The position numbers and the translations under genes were made by a program. A DNA stretch of 64,000 bases from Paraprevotella sp. Its GTDB lineage: Bacteria; Bacteroidota; Bacteroidia; Bacteroidales; Bacteroidaceae. Positions within the stretch are counted from its first letter, which is position 1. Every line of letters begins with the position of its first letter. Under the pieces are notes generated by a model that did no database searches, was not told the origin of the DNA, and worked only from the letters and a program-made list of their open reading frames with translations. This document shows positions 48,601 to 56,737 of this stretch, piece after piece. The DNA lies in the NCBI GenBank assembly GCA_017937925.1, contig JAGBCQ010000017.1, positions 41,401 through 105,400 on the forward strand, written 5' to 3'.

Positions 48601-49508
48601 TCGGCATAACGTTCAATAGCTTCGGTCGTACCGTCGGTAGAGTGATTGTTGACAATGATAAGGTTGAACTTGAAATTCGTTTCTTGTGACAGCACACTTT
48701 GAATCGCATCGTCTATTGTTTTGACTCTGTTCCTTACCGGGATGACAACGGACGCTTCCATCTCAAAATCCTCCGTATCGAACTTGATGTCGTCAAACTC
48801 ATTAGGAGCTAAGTATGCGCCAATTGTTTTGAGATGTTCGGTACATACTTTTTCCATTTCAATTTGAACCTGCCTGTTCTTCGGGTCCACGTAGTCAAAG
48901 TTCTTTTCTCCGCTTTTGCGTTGGTCGGTTTCCACTTCAGTGTATAAATACTCATTGAGGTGAAGCAACTCGCCATACCGACTCATGAACAAACGGAAGT
49001 CGTACCACCCTGCGAATTGGTAATTGTTGACATTCTCTTGCTTGAGATATGCTTTCAGACACTCGGTACGAACCAACACCAACGAACCGAAATCGAAATC
49101 GTCGCGCAAACTGCCTGCTTGATAGTCAATCAGAGGTTTGTTGCACCTTTCGCCATTCATTATTGCATAATGGTCGGCATATACCATGACGGCATTCGTG
49201 TCGTCAGCAACCCGTATGAGTCGTTCCAAAGCATGGTAACCTAATGTGAGGGGCAGATTTTTGAAATAAATCAGGCAGTAATCCGCCTCACTATGTTCGC
49301 CAATAGCTTTGAGCGTTTCGGTGCTGAACATATTTTTGATAGGCAGTTGCCCTTCGCAGAATGAGGCTTGACTACCTTCGGGAATCAGTTGGAATATGTG
49401 GTTGACAAAACTGTCGGCTTGCAGCGATTGACTCAATGCTGTGCAATCCGCTTCCGTTCCTGACGGAATAAAACAGTCTATGCGAGGTAAAAGTTGTGTT
49501 GATTTCAT
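45666..49508 (-). CDS. fusion protein: GT2-like + GT2 + DUF4922 + SpoIID/LytB
   Basis: 1280 residues from the ATG at 49508 (earlier in-frame ATGs lie inside rlmN). Residues 1-240 resemble a degenerate GT2 module ([14 protein letters not shown]). Residues about 245-480 are a GT2 glycosyltransferase ([17 protein letters not shown], then LDSDD). Residues about 560-870 match DUF4922, with a CFLC pair and a HIT/GalT-type HMHFQ (about 642). Residues about 900-1275 are a SpoIID/LytB domain ([20 protein letters not shown] with the catalytic Glu, [20 protein letters not shown]). There is no signal peptide and no membrane segment, so all parts should be cytosolic. First gene of an operon with an AmpG-like permease and a BadF kinase. 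Function unproven. Confidence 0.88.
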   Translation of the reverse strand: MKSTQLLPRIDCFIPSGTEADCTALSQSLQADSFVNHIFQLIPEGSQASFCEGQLPIKNMFSTETLKAIGEHSEADYCLIYFKNLPLTLGYHALERLIRVADDTNAVMVYADHYAIMNGERCNKPLIDYQAGSLRDDFDFGSLVLVRTECLKAYLKQENVNNYQFAGWYDFRLFMSRYGELLHLNEYLYTEVETDQRKSGEKNFDYVDPKNRQVQIEMEKVCTEHLKTIGAYLAPNEFDDIKFDTEDFEMEASVVIPVRNRVKTIDDAIQSVLSQETNFKFNLIIVNNHSTDGTTEAIERYADDKRVVHIIPERNDLGIGGCWNTAVHHENCGRFVVQLDSDDLYSSPKTLQRIVDTFYKEKAAMVIGSYRMTDFSLQTLPPGLIDHKEWTPDNGRNNALRINGLGAPRAFYTPILRKLQIPNTSYGEDYALGLCFSRFYRIGRIYDELYLCRRWEGNSDAALSIEKVNANNFYKDRLRTIEVQARQRLNQYWKHSLTEEDMDNFFEHQMTEWEEARLRFEDLKKVQVKEIGCEDHNLAAQYNPARIVSTGASITKRAIAKRPCFLCDLNRPEEQSALPIDGDYQLLVNPFPILPKHFTIPTRRHTPQTVLPHFSALRNMAWEAPGYLFFYNGPVCGASAPDHMHFQAGQRGVLPLERDWKNYEMALEKIYPLQPGQEEGMEEILAQNPNCGLFLLKNYVCPAFVILTRPAEQPCLLFEKLHHALPLFDGESEPRMNILCWRQSWSAGREDELVIVIFPRKKHRPACYFPSSASQLLISPGALDMGGLIITPREEDFQEITADRAKSILQEVTLNEKELRPVIENLIGEEGEDKNDTSDHDKEKETFEPDVNVGIMSGEQIHFSLNATYSAKGSLVRGEQTVEYCEGGILWNGNIYRELTFTPKEKFASFSLYDVTIGINFHWERQETQIFSGTLKLVVEEEKIVAINTLPVEDYLISVISSEMSASSSLEFLKAAAVISRSWLYAQIEKRKQLSAHDRGFFSFTKTDTELIRWYDREDHTIFDVCADDHCQRYQGITRASNEAVVEAVKATKGQVLMYGDEICDARFSKCCGGATEEFEYCWEDKKVPYLVSIRDAEEQNTPNLSNEPEAQKWIRSNPNSFCNTTDENILHQVLNDYDLGTQNYFRWEVRYTQDEISELINENLKMDFGKILDLIPLERGKGGHLSKLKIVGTNQTLTIGKELEIRRCLSKTHLFSSAFVVDKGPYEDNIPTSFVLLGAGWGHGVGMCQIGAAVMGSKGYKYDEILKHYYNGVNIQKRY

Positions 49509-49530
49509 ACTTAAAAAAGTCTTAATACTT

Positions 49531-49539
49531 GCAAATATA
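49531..49539 (-). promoter_or_regulatory. -7 box of the SpoIID-fusion operon
   Basis: TATATTTGC on the minus strand, 22 bases before the start at 49508. It shares a 99-base divergent promoter region with rlmN. Confidence 0.6.
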
Positions 49540-49582
49540 GCAATAGAAGTCCAATCTTGTGAAAGTTTTGTCTTTTTTTCCT

Positions 49583-49590
49583 TAACTTTG
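49583..49590 (+). promoter_or_regulatory. -7 box of the rlmN promoter
   Basis: TAACTTTG on the plus strand, 18 bases before the rlmN start; a TTG lies 23 bases upstream, slightly too far. Confidence 0.55.
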
Positions 49591-49607
49591 TCTGCAAATA
49601 AATAAAT

Positions 49608-50654
49608 ATGGAGATGAGCGAAGGCGTAAAACAATCTTTGTTGGGCATGACACTGTCGGAACTGAAACAAGTGGCGCACGACATGGGGATGCCGGCATTT
49701 GCAGCAAAGCAAATGGCAGAGTGGTTGTATCGTAAACACGTGTCAAGTATTGATGATATGACCAATATTTCGGCGAAAAACCGTGCTTTGATGAATGAAC
49801 GCTATCAGGTAGGTTGCTCAGCCCCTGTTGATTGTCAACGCTCGGTCGATGGTACGGTGAAGTATCTGTATCGCACTAAAGAGGGTGGTTATATTGAAAC
49901 CGTTTATATCCCCGACGGCGACCGTGCTACGTTGTGCGTATCATCACAAGTCGGTTGTCGTATGAATTGCCGTTTCTGCATGACGGGAAAACAAGGTTTT
50001 GCAGGACATCTGACAGTGACGGACATCCTGAATCAGATATACTCGTTGCCGGAGAAGGACACGCTGACCAACGTTGTTTTTATGGGGCAAGGAGAACCTT
50101 TTGACAATTTGGACAACGTGTTGCGTGCCACCGAACTGCTGACAGCCGATTATGGCTATGCTTGGAGCCCCAAGCGCATTACGGTCTCCACGGTTGGTTT
50201 GCGAAAGGGATTGAAGCGATTCCTTGACGAGAGCGAATGTCATCTTGCCATCAGTCTGCATAACCCGTTCCATGAACAACGCGCCCGACTCATGCCGGCG
50301 GAGAACAGCTATCCTCTGCAGGAAATGTTGGACCTTTTGCGCCAGTATGATTTCACGCATCAGCGTCGTTTATCGTTCGAGTATATCATGTTCGAGGGAG
50401 TAAACGACACGATGGCCCATGCCAAAGAGTTGTTGCGGTTGTTGAATGGTTTGGAGTGCAGGATGAACCTCATTCGTTTCCATACCATCCCCGATGTGGA
50501 ACTGAAAGGAACCACCGACGCAGGCATTTTGAAGTTTCGCGATTATCTGACCGGTCACGGGCTGTTCTCAACCATCCGTGCATCGAGAGGGCAGGATATA
50601 TATGCGGCATGCGGACTGTTGAGCACCGCTAAGCAACAAGGACAGAATATTTAA
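49608..50654 (+). CDS. rlmN: 23S rRNA / tRNA adenine C2-methyltransferase RlmN
   Basis: Radical-SAM enzyme methylating A2503 of 23S rRNA (and A37 of some tRNAs). 348 residues. The [4Fe-4S] triad is in [19 protein letters not shown] (about residues 116-134). The N-terminal helical domain has [20 protein letters not shown], and the SAM segment has [13 protein letters not shown]. The methyl-carrying cysteine lies in [11 protein letters not shown] near the end. First gene of a plus-strand run with DUF4837, pdxA and a flippase-like protein, and divergent to the SpoIID fusion. Confidence 0.97.
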   Translation: MEMSEGVKQSLLGMTLSELKQVAHDMGMPAFAAKQMAEWLYRKHVSSIDDMTNISAKNRALMNERYQVGCSAPVDCQRSVDGTVKYLYRTKEGGYIETVYIPDGDRATLCVSSQVGCRMNCRFCMTGKQGFAGHLTVTDILNQIYSLPEKDTLTNVVFMGQGEPFDNLDNVLRATELLTADYGYAWSPKRITVSTVGLRKGLKRFLDESECHLAISLHNPFHEQRARLMPAENSYPLQEMLDLLRQYDFTHQRRLSFEYIMFEGVNDTMAHAKELLRLLNGLECRMNLIRFHTIPDVELKGTTDAGILKFRDYLTGHGLFSTIRASRGQDIYAACGLLSTAKQQGQNI

Positions 50655-50671
50655 AACATAACATAAGGATT

Positions 50672-51724
50672 ATGAAAAAACTGGTATTTAACGTATTGAT
50701 ATTAGTGGTCGCCTCTTTATTGACTGCTTCATGCGGTGAGGCATTTATGATGCCATCGTCAAGTGGTCGTCCTTACGAGGTAATGGTGGTCATTGACGAT
50801 TCCATGTGGCAACGTCCGGCGGGACGAGCTTTGTTCGACGTACTGGACACAGATGTGCCGGGATTGCCGCAGCCCGAACGCTCGTTCCATATCTCGCAGA
50901 CCGACCCGCGTCGGTTCAGTCGGACACTGAACATCTTCCGTAATATCATAAAGGTAGAAATAGATGCGGCGCAGTACTCTCAAACAAAAATCAAGTATGC
51001 GAAGGACGTATATGCCCATCCGCAAGTCGTGATGACGATACAAAGCCCTAGTGAGGCGGATTTTGCGTCATATATGAAACAACATTCTCAGGATATTATC
51101 GATTTTTTCGGTAAGGTAGAGATGAACCGTTTGGCCGACGATTTGGAGAAGAAACATTCAACAGTAGTATCGCAACTAGCCAATGAGATTTTTGGTTGTG
51201 AGTTCTGGGCACCGAACGAAATCAAAAGTTATAAAAAAGGTAAGGACTTTTTCTGGACCTCGTCCGATGGTGCTTCGTCGTTGGTCAACATTTGTATGTA
51301 CTCCTATCCTTATGAAGGACCGGAGACGTTCAATAAAGCCTATGTGATAGCCAAGAGAGATTCAGTGATGAAAGCTAACATTCCCGGAGCCAAACCGTAT
51401 ATGTATATGGCGACAGATACCCTCTGCACTTCAGTGAAGCCCATAGTTATCAAGGACCAATATGCTATGGAGATGCGCGGACTGTGGATTATGCAAAACG
51501 ATGGTATGGGTGGCCCTTTTGTCAGTCATTCACGCGTAGATACAGACAACAACCGTGTGATTGTGGTCGAAGGCTTTGTCTTCGCCCCCGAAAAGATGAA
51601 ACGCGGTTTGATACGCCGTTTGGAAGGCTCGCTCTACACATTATGCTTACCGGGAGAGACGGCTCGTGAATTGAAAGCCACCATGCCTGAATTGGAGGTA
51701 GTGGTCAATAAAGAAAAGAACTAA
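50672..51724 (+). CDS. DUF4837 lipoprotein
   Basis: 350 residues with a lipoprotein signal (ILVVASLLTASCGEA, anchor Cys at about 21). The body matches DUF4837, a Bacteroidetes family of unknown function: RPYEVMVVIDDSMWQRPAG near the start and FNKAYVIAKRDSVMKANIPG in the middle. No catalytic motif is evident. It sits 17 bases after rlmN and 13 before pdxA; the rlmN-DUF4837-pdxA order is common in Bacteroidales, which makes it a core envelope gene. Confidence 0.88.
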   Translation: MKKLVFNVLILVVASLLTASCGEAFMMPSSSGRPYEVMVVIDDSMWQRPAGRALFDVLDTDVPGLPQPERSFHISQTDPRRFSRTLNIFRNIIKVEIDAAQYSQTKIKYAKDVYAHPQVVMTIQSPSEADFASYMKQHSQDIIDFFGKVEMNRLADDLEKKHSTVVSQLANEIFGCEFWAPNEIKSYKKGKDFFWTSSDGASSLVNICMYSYPYEGPETFNKAYVIAKRDSVMKANIPGAKPYMYMATDTLCTSVKPIVIKDQYAMEMRGLWIMQNDGMGGPFVSHSRVDTDNNRVIVVEGFVFAPEKMKRGLIRRLEGSLYTLCLPGETARELKATMPELEVVVNKEKN

Positions 51725-51737
51725 ACAAAGATAAATT

Positions 51738-52829
51738 ATGAAAAATGGGAAAATCTGTGTAGGTATTACACATGGAGATATAAACGGAGTCGGATATGAA
51801 GTCATTTTGAAGATTTTCAGCGAACCGACCATGTTGGAACTTTGTACCCCTGTCATTTATGGCTCGCCCAAGGTGGCAACCTATCATCGTAAGGCGATGG
51901 AACTAACCACCAATTTTGTTACGATACAGGATGCGAAAGAGATGGTGGACGGTCGTCTGAATTTGGTGGATTGTATTGTCGATGAGGTGAAGATTGATTT
52001 CGGTCAACCTACGGAAGAGAGTGGTAAGGCTGCCCTGCTGGCATTGGAAAAAGCAATGGCCGATTACAAGAAAGGACTGTTCGACGTCCTCGTTACCGCG
52101 CCAATCAATAAGTCTGCCATTCAAAGTGATGCGTTCCGTTTTCCGGGACATACGGAATATATCCAGGCACGGGTAGGAGAGGGACAAGAGGCTTTGATGA
52201 TTTTGATGAACGATGTGATGCGCATAGCTTTGGTCACCACTCATCTGCCCATTCGTGACATCGCTTCAGCCATAACGAAGGAGGCGATTATGAATAAGAT
52301 TCGCATCTTCTATGAGACACTGCGAAAGGATTTCAATGTTTCCAAACCACGCATAGCCGTGTTAGCCTTGAATCCGCATGCCGGCGACAATGGTCTGCTA
52401 GGCAGTGAGGAGCAAGATATTATCATCCCTGCCATGCAAGAAATGGAAGCAGAGGGTATCATGTGTTTCGGTCCTTATGCTGCCGATGGTTTCTTTGGCA
52501 ACAAGACTTATGAGTACTTCGATGGCGTATTGGCGATGTATCACGATCAGGGTCTGGCACCTTTCAAGGCATTGGCGATGGAAAGTGGTGTGAACTACAC
52601 TGCCGGTTTGCCAATAGTTCGCACTTCGCCCGACCATGGCACAGCATACGATATAGCCGGACAAGGTAAGGCAGATGAGGCCTCCATGCGTCAAGCCATC
52701 TATACGGCGTTGGATATCTATCGTAACCGTCAGCGTTATGAGGAAGCGTATGCCAATCCACTTCAAAAGCTCTATCACGACCGCCGCGACGATAGTGACA
52801 AACTGAAACTGAATACTGCCGAGGAGTAG
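51738..52829 (+). CDS. pdxA: 4-hydroxythreonine-4-phosphate dehydrogenase
   Basis: NAD-dependent step in the DXP-dependent route to pyridoxal phosphate. 363 residues, slightly long through a charged C-terminal tail. Motifs: GITHGDINGVGYEVI at the start, VTAPINKSAIQ (about 115-125), FPGHTEYIQARVG with the metal-binding His, LNPHAGDNGLLGSEEQDII (second His) and MYHDQGLAPFKAL (third His). The next gene starts two bases after its stop. Confidence 0.97.
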   Translation: MKNGKICVGITHGDINGVGYEVILKIFSEPTMLELCTPVIYGSPKVATYHRKAMELTTNFVTIQDAKEMVDGRLNLVDCIVDEVKIDFGQPTEESGKAALLALEKAMADYKKGLFDVLVTAPINKSAIQSDAFRFPGHTEYIQARVGEGQEALMILMNDVMRIALVTTHLPIRDIASAITKEAIMNKIRIFYETLRKDFNVSKPRIAVLALNPHAGDNGLLGSEEQDIIIPAMQEMEAEGIMCFGPYAADGFFGNKTYEYFDGVLAMYHDQGLAPFKALAMESGVNYTAGLPIVRTSPDHGTAYDIAGQGKADEASMRQAIYTALDIYRNRQRYEEAYANPLQKLYHDRRDDSDKLKLNTAEE

Positions 52830-52830
52830 G

Positions 52831-53832
52831 ATGAAACCTCTTTACCGCAACATCTTTTTAGGTGTCGGTGTGGTGGCTATTGTCATCATGCTTCTGACAT
52901 CAGATATGTCGTATGCCGATTTATGGGACAATATCCGTCGTGCAGGTTATTGGTTTCCTGCCGTGCTTGCGCTATGGATATTCCTGTATTTGGGCAACGC
53001 TTGGTCGTGGTCCGTCATCATCAATGATGGCTCTGCACCCAAAGTACCTTATCAAAAGGTGTATAAATATACCATCAGTGGTTTCGCGTTAAACTATGTA
53101 ACACCGGTGGGACTGTTGGGCGGTGAACCCTATCGCATTATGGAACTGACGCCTTATGTCGGTGCGGCGAAAGCCACCTCAAGCGTCATCTTGTTTGCCA
53201 TGATGCACATTTTTTCTCATTTTTGTTTTTGGTCTTTTTCAGTACTGCTTTATTTGTTTTTGTATGGCAGTACGATGTCAGTCGCTATGGCGGTATTCAT
53301 GGCGATATGCGTTGCTTTTTGCTCTTTCGGTATATATTTCTTTATGAAAGGATATAAGAACGGTTTGGCGATGAAAGCTCTGCGCATCCTTTCCCATATT
53401 CCCGGTCTGCGTTCCAAATTGAAAGGTTTTATCAGCAGCAAGGAAGCTTCCATCCGTAAGGTCGATGAACAGATAGCAGCCTTGCATGCGCAACGTAAAA
53501 CGACCTTCTACTTGTCGCTGTTCATTGAATTTGCCGTGCGAATGGCAGGTTGTCTTGAGATACAATTCATTCTGATGATACTCACAGACCATGTGTCGTA
53601 TTGGGATTGTGTGCTGTTGCAAGCTTTTACCTCTTTGTTCTCCAATCTTTTCTTTTTTGTCCCCATGAGTATGGGGGCTCGTGAGGGTGGTTTTGCTTTG
53701 GCAGTCGGTGGGTTATCTTTGTCTGGAGCTTATGGTGTTTATGCCAGTTTGTTGATTCGTGTTCGTGAATTGGTATGGATAGCCATCGGTTTGATTCTAA
53801 TAAAAATTGGCAATTCAAGAGCAATCAATTAG
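52831..53832 (+). CDS. lysylphosphatidylglycerol-synthase-type transmembrane protein (flippase-like)
   Basis: 333 residues with seven to eight membrane segments, starting VVAIVIMLLTSDMS. The pattern LGNAWSWSVIINDG, then LNYVTPVGLLGGEPYRIMEL matches the UPF0104/LPG_synthase_TM family (the MprF flippase portion, AglD-like). It lacks the MprF synthase domain. Last gene of the rlmN run (spacing two bases to pdxA). The substrate lipid cannot be read off. Confidence 0.85.
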   Translation: MKPLYRNIFLGVGVVAIVIMLLTSDMSYADLWDNIRRAGYWFPAVLALWIFLYLGNAWSWSVIINDGSAPKVPYQKVYKYTISGFALNYVTPVGLLGGEPYRIMELTPYVGAAKATSSVILFAMMHIFSHFCFWSFSVLLYLFLYGSTMSVAMAVFMAICVAFCSFGIYFFMKGYKNGLAMKALRILSHIPGLRSKLKGFISSKEASIRKVDEQIAALHAQRKTTFYLSLFIEFAVRMAGCLEIQFILMILTDHVSYWDCVLLQAFTSLFSNLFFFVPMSMGAREGGFALAVGGLSLSGAYGVYASLLIRVRELVWIAIGLILIKIGNSRAIN

Positions 53833-53865
53833 CTCATAAATCCAATGAAAAATCTGTGATATATG

Positions 53866-53937
53866 GTGAAACATCATGTTTCACTCTGAAAACCGCATCT
53901 ACAAAGGGGTTTCGGAACAAAATGAAACATGAAACAT
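53866..53937. repeat. TGAAACAT repeats, one pair as a perfect inverted repeat
   Basis: GTGAAACAT (53866-53874) and ATGTTTCAC (53876-53884) are perfect inverted copies around one base. Two further direct copies of TGAAACAT occur at 53923-53930 and 53930-53937. Confidence 0.8.
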
Positions 53938-53957
53938 GATTTAAACGCTATTGTAAA

Positions 53958-53975
53958 TGCGCGCGTACGCGCGCG
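53958..53975. repeat. alternating purine-pyrimidine palindrome
   Basis: GCGCGCGTACGCGCGC (53959-53974) is a perfect 16-base palindrome inside 18 bases of strict purine/pyrimidine alternation, in otherwise AT-rich DNA. It is Z-DNA prone by composition. Confidence 0.85.
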
Positions 53976-54032
53976 AGAGTAGTTTCAGAGAAATTTAGTT
54001 CCCAAATCAAGGTACTTTCGTTGTGAAAATGA

Positions 54033-54091
54033 CGGACGTTCGTCGTTAAAACGCAAGACGTCTGTCGTCGCGACGGCGGACGTCCGCCATT
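54033..54091. repeat. three copies of the GACGTC-centred 15-mer
   Basis: CGGACGTTCGTCGTT (54033-54047), CAAGACGTCTGTCGT (54054-54068) and CGGACGTCCGCCATT (54077-54091), spaced 21 and 23 bases. The last is identical to 19229-19243. Confidence 0.8.
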
Positions 54092-54178
54092 TTTGTGAGA
54101 ATTTGTATTCTTATTAGGTTGTGTTTCTTCTCCCAAAAGGGGCAATACAGCAAAAAAACGGATTTTTTAAAAATATAA

Positions 54179-55153
54179 TCAATATTTTTGATATGTAGGC
54201 AAACAAGCCTTGATAAGTTCCATTACTTTATTGTATTCATCTTCACTGCATAAAGCTTTCTCATAAAATTCTCTTCCTCTACTAGACATATAGTTAGCAT
54301 AAGTTCTACCGAAATAATCTATTTTAGCATATTCAATACCATCAAAGGTGGCGTCTTTATACCAATAATTATTATTTACTTTTTTATAGCCATCTTTCTT
54401 TATGGATTCAATTCCAAGACCTAGGCTATTATAGTACTTTACTAGATCTGTATTTATACTAAATTCTACACTTTTTCCTTTGCTTATTGTCATCTCGCCA
54501 TTGGATGATATTTGGTATGGAGCTATCCTATAAGAAGCATATTTGCAACAAACGTATCCCTTACCATTAAAATCAGGTACGGTGAAAAATAATGTATAAC
54601 GGTCACTTATATATTTATAACCTTCTATAGATTCTCTTACCAATTCTCCATATAGCGCATCATATTGCTCTTTTTTACGATTTTCCAACTCTGTTTTATA
54701 AGCTTCACCTTCTTTGTTAATGAACTCTTGAACTTCTTTAGCATAAATGCCATTGGGGTATAATTTCATGTAAGTTTCAGCTTGTGTGAATTTCTCTACA
54801 ATATCGGCGCTTGTTGTTATTATAGAATAACTTTCTTCTTGGGCACCTAAATCTTCCATTTTTGCTTGAACCTTATCATAATGTTCAGTCGGTGCATCGG
54901 GGAAATCAGCTAAAAATTGGCTTAAAATCTCAATGTCATTGGAAGATATGGTCATATTATACTTCTCGTTTTCCAACTTACTTTTTACACTGTCTAAATG
55001 TTCAGCCGGTGCATCAGGAAACTCTGTTAAATATTGACTTAATACTTCTACATCACTAGAAGACATTGCATTTTTATATGCTTCGCCTTCATTTTTACAT
55101 GCACTAAATACTAAAGCTCCCAAAAGAGCCATTAAAATTAATTTTACTTTCAT
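54179..55153 (-). CDS. AT-rich lipoprotein with tandem internal repeats
   Basis: 324 residues with a lipoprotein signal (LILMALLGALVFSACKN, anchor Cys at about 19). Residues about 28-62 and 64-98 are tandem repeats (SSDVEVLSQYLTEFPDAPAE and SSNDIEILSQFLADFPDAP), with a more diverged third at about 112-140. The pattern of short helical hairpins suggests TPR-like packing. The C-terminal 160 residues show no known domain. Base composition is clearly more AT-rich than the flanking genes. Single gene in a repeat-rich region, so recent acquisition is possible. Function unknown. Confidence 0.75.
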   Translation of the reverse strand: MKVKLILMALLGALVFSACKNEGEAYKNAMSSSDVEVLSQYLTEFPDAPAEHLDSVKSKLENEKYNMTISSNDIEILSQFLADFPDAPTEHYDKVQAKMEDLGAQEESYSIITTSADIVEKFTQAETYMKLYPNGIYAKEVQEFINKEGEAYKTELENRKKEQYDALYGELVRESIEGYKYISDRYTLFFTVPDFNGKGYVCCKYASYRIAPYQISSNGEMTISKGKSVEFSINTDLVKYYNSLGLGIESIKKDGYKKVNNNYWYKDATFDGIEYAKIDYFGRTYANYMSSRGREFYEKALCSEDEYNKVMELIKACLPTYQKY

Positions 55154-55498
55154 AATAATATAATTTAAGTTATTTATAAATTAGGCCTTTCGGCTTTTCT
55201 TTTATTTTCGTAGTATTTATTAATGACCTTTCTAGATATAAGATGTTATTATCTGTCAACCATGAATATTTTGATTCAACTCTTCAATAATCATTGATTT
55301 TTTCGCTACAAAAATATACTAAAAAAAATGAAAAAGCCTTGTCCTTTTTGCCCTTGTTGGGTAAAACATCATTTTTTTTTAATTTTTCTCAATCCTTTTA
55401 TGTTTACGGTCTTGTACCTTATTATATTATTCTTCCTTTTTCGTTGATTATTCCATTGCTTTTATGTAATTTTGCCCGCAATCTTGTTTTAAGTATCT
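55154..55498. other. AT-rich divergent intergenic region
   Basis: 345 bases between the lipoprotein and the sigma-54 activator. It holds a possible minus-strand -7 box TATTTTTG (55316-55309) about 150 bases before the lipoprotein, a small GCC-GAAA-GGC hairpin in its leader, and the promoter of the activator at the other end. No gene or known RNA was recognised. Confidence 0.5.
55444..55475 (+). promoter_or_regulatory. promoter of the sigma-54 activator gene
   Basis: TTG (55444-55446), 20 bases, TAATTTTGC (55467-55475); start codon 24 bases later. It is a vegetative, not a sigma-54, promoter. Confidence 0.7.
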
Positions 55499-56737
55499 AT
55501 GAATTTATCAGAAGTTCAAGCACAAAAAAGAAGATATGGTATCGTGGGAAACTCCGAAGGAGTGAATCATGCCGTGAATGTCGCTTTACAAGTGGCAAAG
55601 ACCGACTTGTCGGTTCTTATTACCGGTGAAAGCGGAGTAGGAAAGGAGGCGATACCACGTATCATCCATGACAATAGTTTGCGGAAGAGTAAAAAATACT
55701 TTGCTGTGAACTGCGGTTCTATCCCGGAAGGTACAATTGATTCAGAATTGTTCGGTCATGAGAAAGGCGCGTTTACCGGTGCGGTGGGAGAGCGTGAAGG
55801 TTATTTCGGAGCTGCCAATGGCGGAACGCTTTTCTTGGACGAAGTGGGTGAGTTGCCTTTGGCAACACAGGCCCGTTTGTTGCGCGTGCTGGAAACAGGA
55901 GAATATATCCGTGTGGGGTCAAGCGAAGTAAGGAAGACGGATGTGCGTATCGTGGCGGCAACGAATGTGAATATGGCGAAAGCCATTCGCGACGGTCGTT
56001 TTAGAGAAGACTTGTTCTACCGTTTGAACACCATCCCTATTAAAATGCCGGCTTTGCGTGAGAGGGGGGATGACGTGGTGTTGTTGTTTAAGAAGTTCGC
56101 CATGGATACGGCCGAAAAATATAATATGCCTGAGCCGGTGGAACTGACGGAAGCAGCGCAGATGCGTTTGAAGAAATATCCTTGGCCGGGAAATGTGCGC
56201 CAACTCAAGAACCTGACAGAACAAATCTCTATCCTTTCGCCTGAGCGTGTCATCACACCGGAGGTGTTGGATGATTATGTGCCCGACACACCGACATCGC
56301 ATGACATTGTCCCTGTGAATACGAGAAACGAATCGCATAGTTTTGAGAATGAACGTGAGATTCTTTATAAGATTCTGTTCGATTTGAGAAACGACGTGAT
56401 GGAACTGAAGAAGCAGATGCAGTCGCAAAGAGGGGCGGCAGACATGACCGGAGTGCCGATGAAGTCGTCACAACAAGAACGTCCGATAACTTACTACCAT
56501 CAAGATGTGACTTATCCGGTGGCGCATACCTCTAAAAACGACGAGGAATTCCAAACGCCGGAGGAGTATATCGAGGAGACATTGTCGTTGGACGACTGGG
56601 AACGTCAGATGGTGATAAAGGCTTTGGAGAAGAATAAAGGAAAACGGAAATTGGCTGCTCAAGATTTGAAAATTTCCGAGCGAACACTCTATCGTAAAAT
56701 AAAGGAATATGGATTGGATAAAGACTTTGATGAATAA
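55499..56737 (+). CDS. sigma-54 interacting transcriptional regulator (AAA+ / Fis HTH)
   Basis: Enhancer-binding protein that activates RpoN-dependent promoters. 412 residues: AAA+ domain from about 15 to 245 with Walker A TGESGVGKEAIPRI (about 43-56), GAFTGA in the L1 loop (HEKGAFTGAVGE), Walker B TLFLDEVGELP and the arginine-finger segment FREDLFYRLNTIPI. A linker follows, then a C-terminal Fis-type helix-turn-helix (KRKLAAQDLKISERTLYRKI, about 380-399). There is no receiver, PAS or GAF domain at the N-terminus, so input must come otherwise. The stop overlaps the lptE start. Confidence 0.95.
   Translation: MNLSEVQAQKRRYGIVGNSEGVNHAVNVALQVAKTDLSVLITGESGVGKEAIPRIIHDNSLRKSKKYFAVNCGSIPEGTIDSELFGHEKGAFTGAVGEREGYFGAANGGTLFLDEVGELPLATQARLLRVLETGEYIRVGSSEVRKTDVRIVAATNVNMAKAIRDGRFREDLFYRLNTIPIKMPALRERGDDVVLLFKKFAMDTAEKYNMPEPVELTEAAQMRLKKYPWPGNVRQLKNLTEQISILSPERVITPEVLDDYVPDTPTSHDIVPVNTRNESHSFENEREILYKILFDLRNDVMELKKQMQSQRGAADMTGVPMKSSQQERPITYYHQDVTYPVAHTSKNDEEFQTPEEYIEETLSLDDWERQMVIKALEKNKGKRKLAAQDLKISERTLYRKIKEYGLDKDFDE

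Larger units (their letters stand above)
53833..54178. other. repeat-rich intergenic gap
   Basis: No gene is supported in these 346 bases between the flippase-like gene and the convergent lipoprotein gene. It is dense in structure instead: four TGAAACAT motifs (53866-53937), a 16-base alternating G/C palindrome (53959-53974) and three GACGTC 15-mers (54033-54091), each listed separately. No clear terminator with a T run was seen for the plus-strand operon. Confidence 0.7.

Noticed and set aside
49509-49739. Longer N-terminus for the SpoIID fusion (start at 49739)
   Set aside because: The extension would lie inside rlmN and upstream of the -7 box at 49531-49539; it reads as low-quality, Cys/His-rich sequence.
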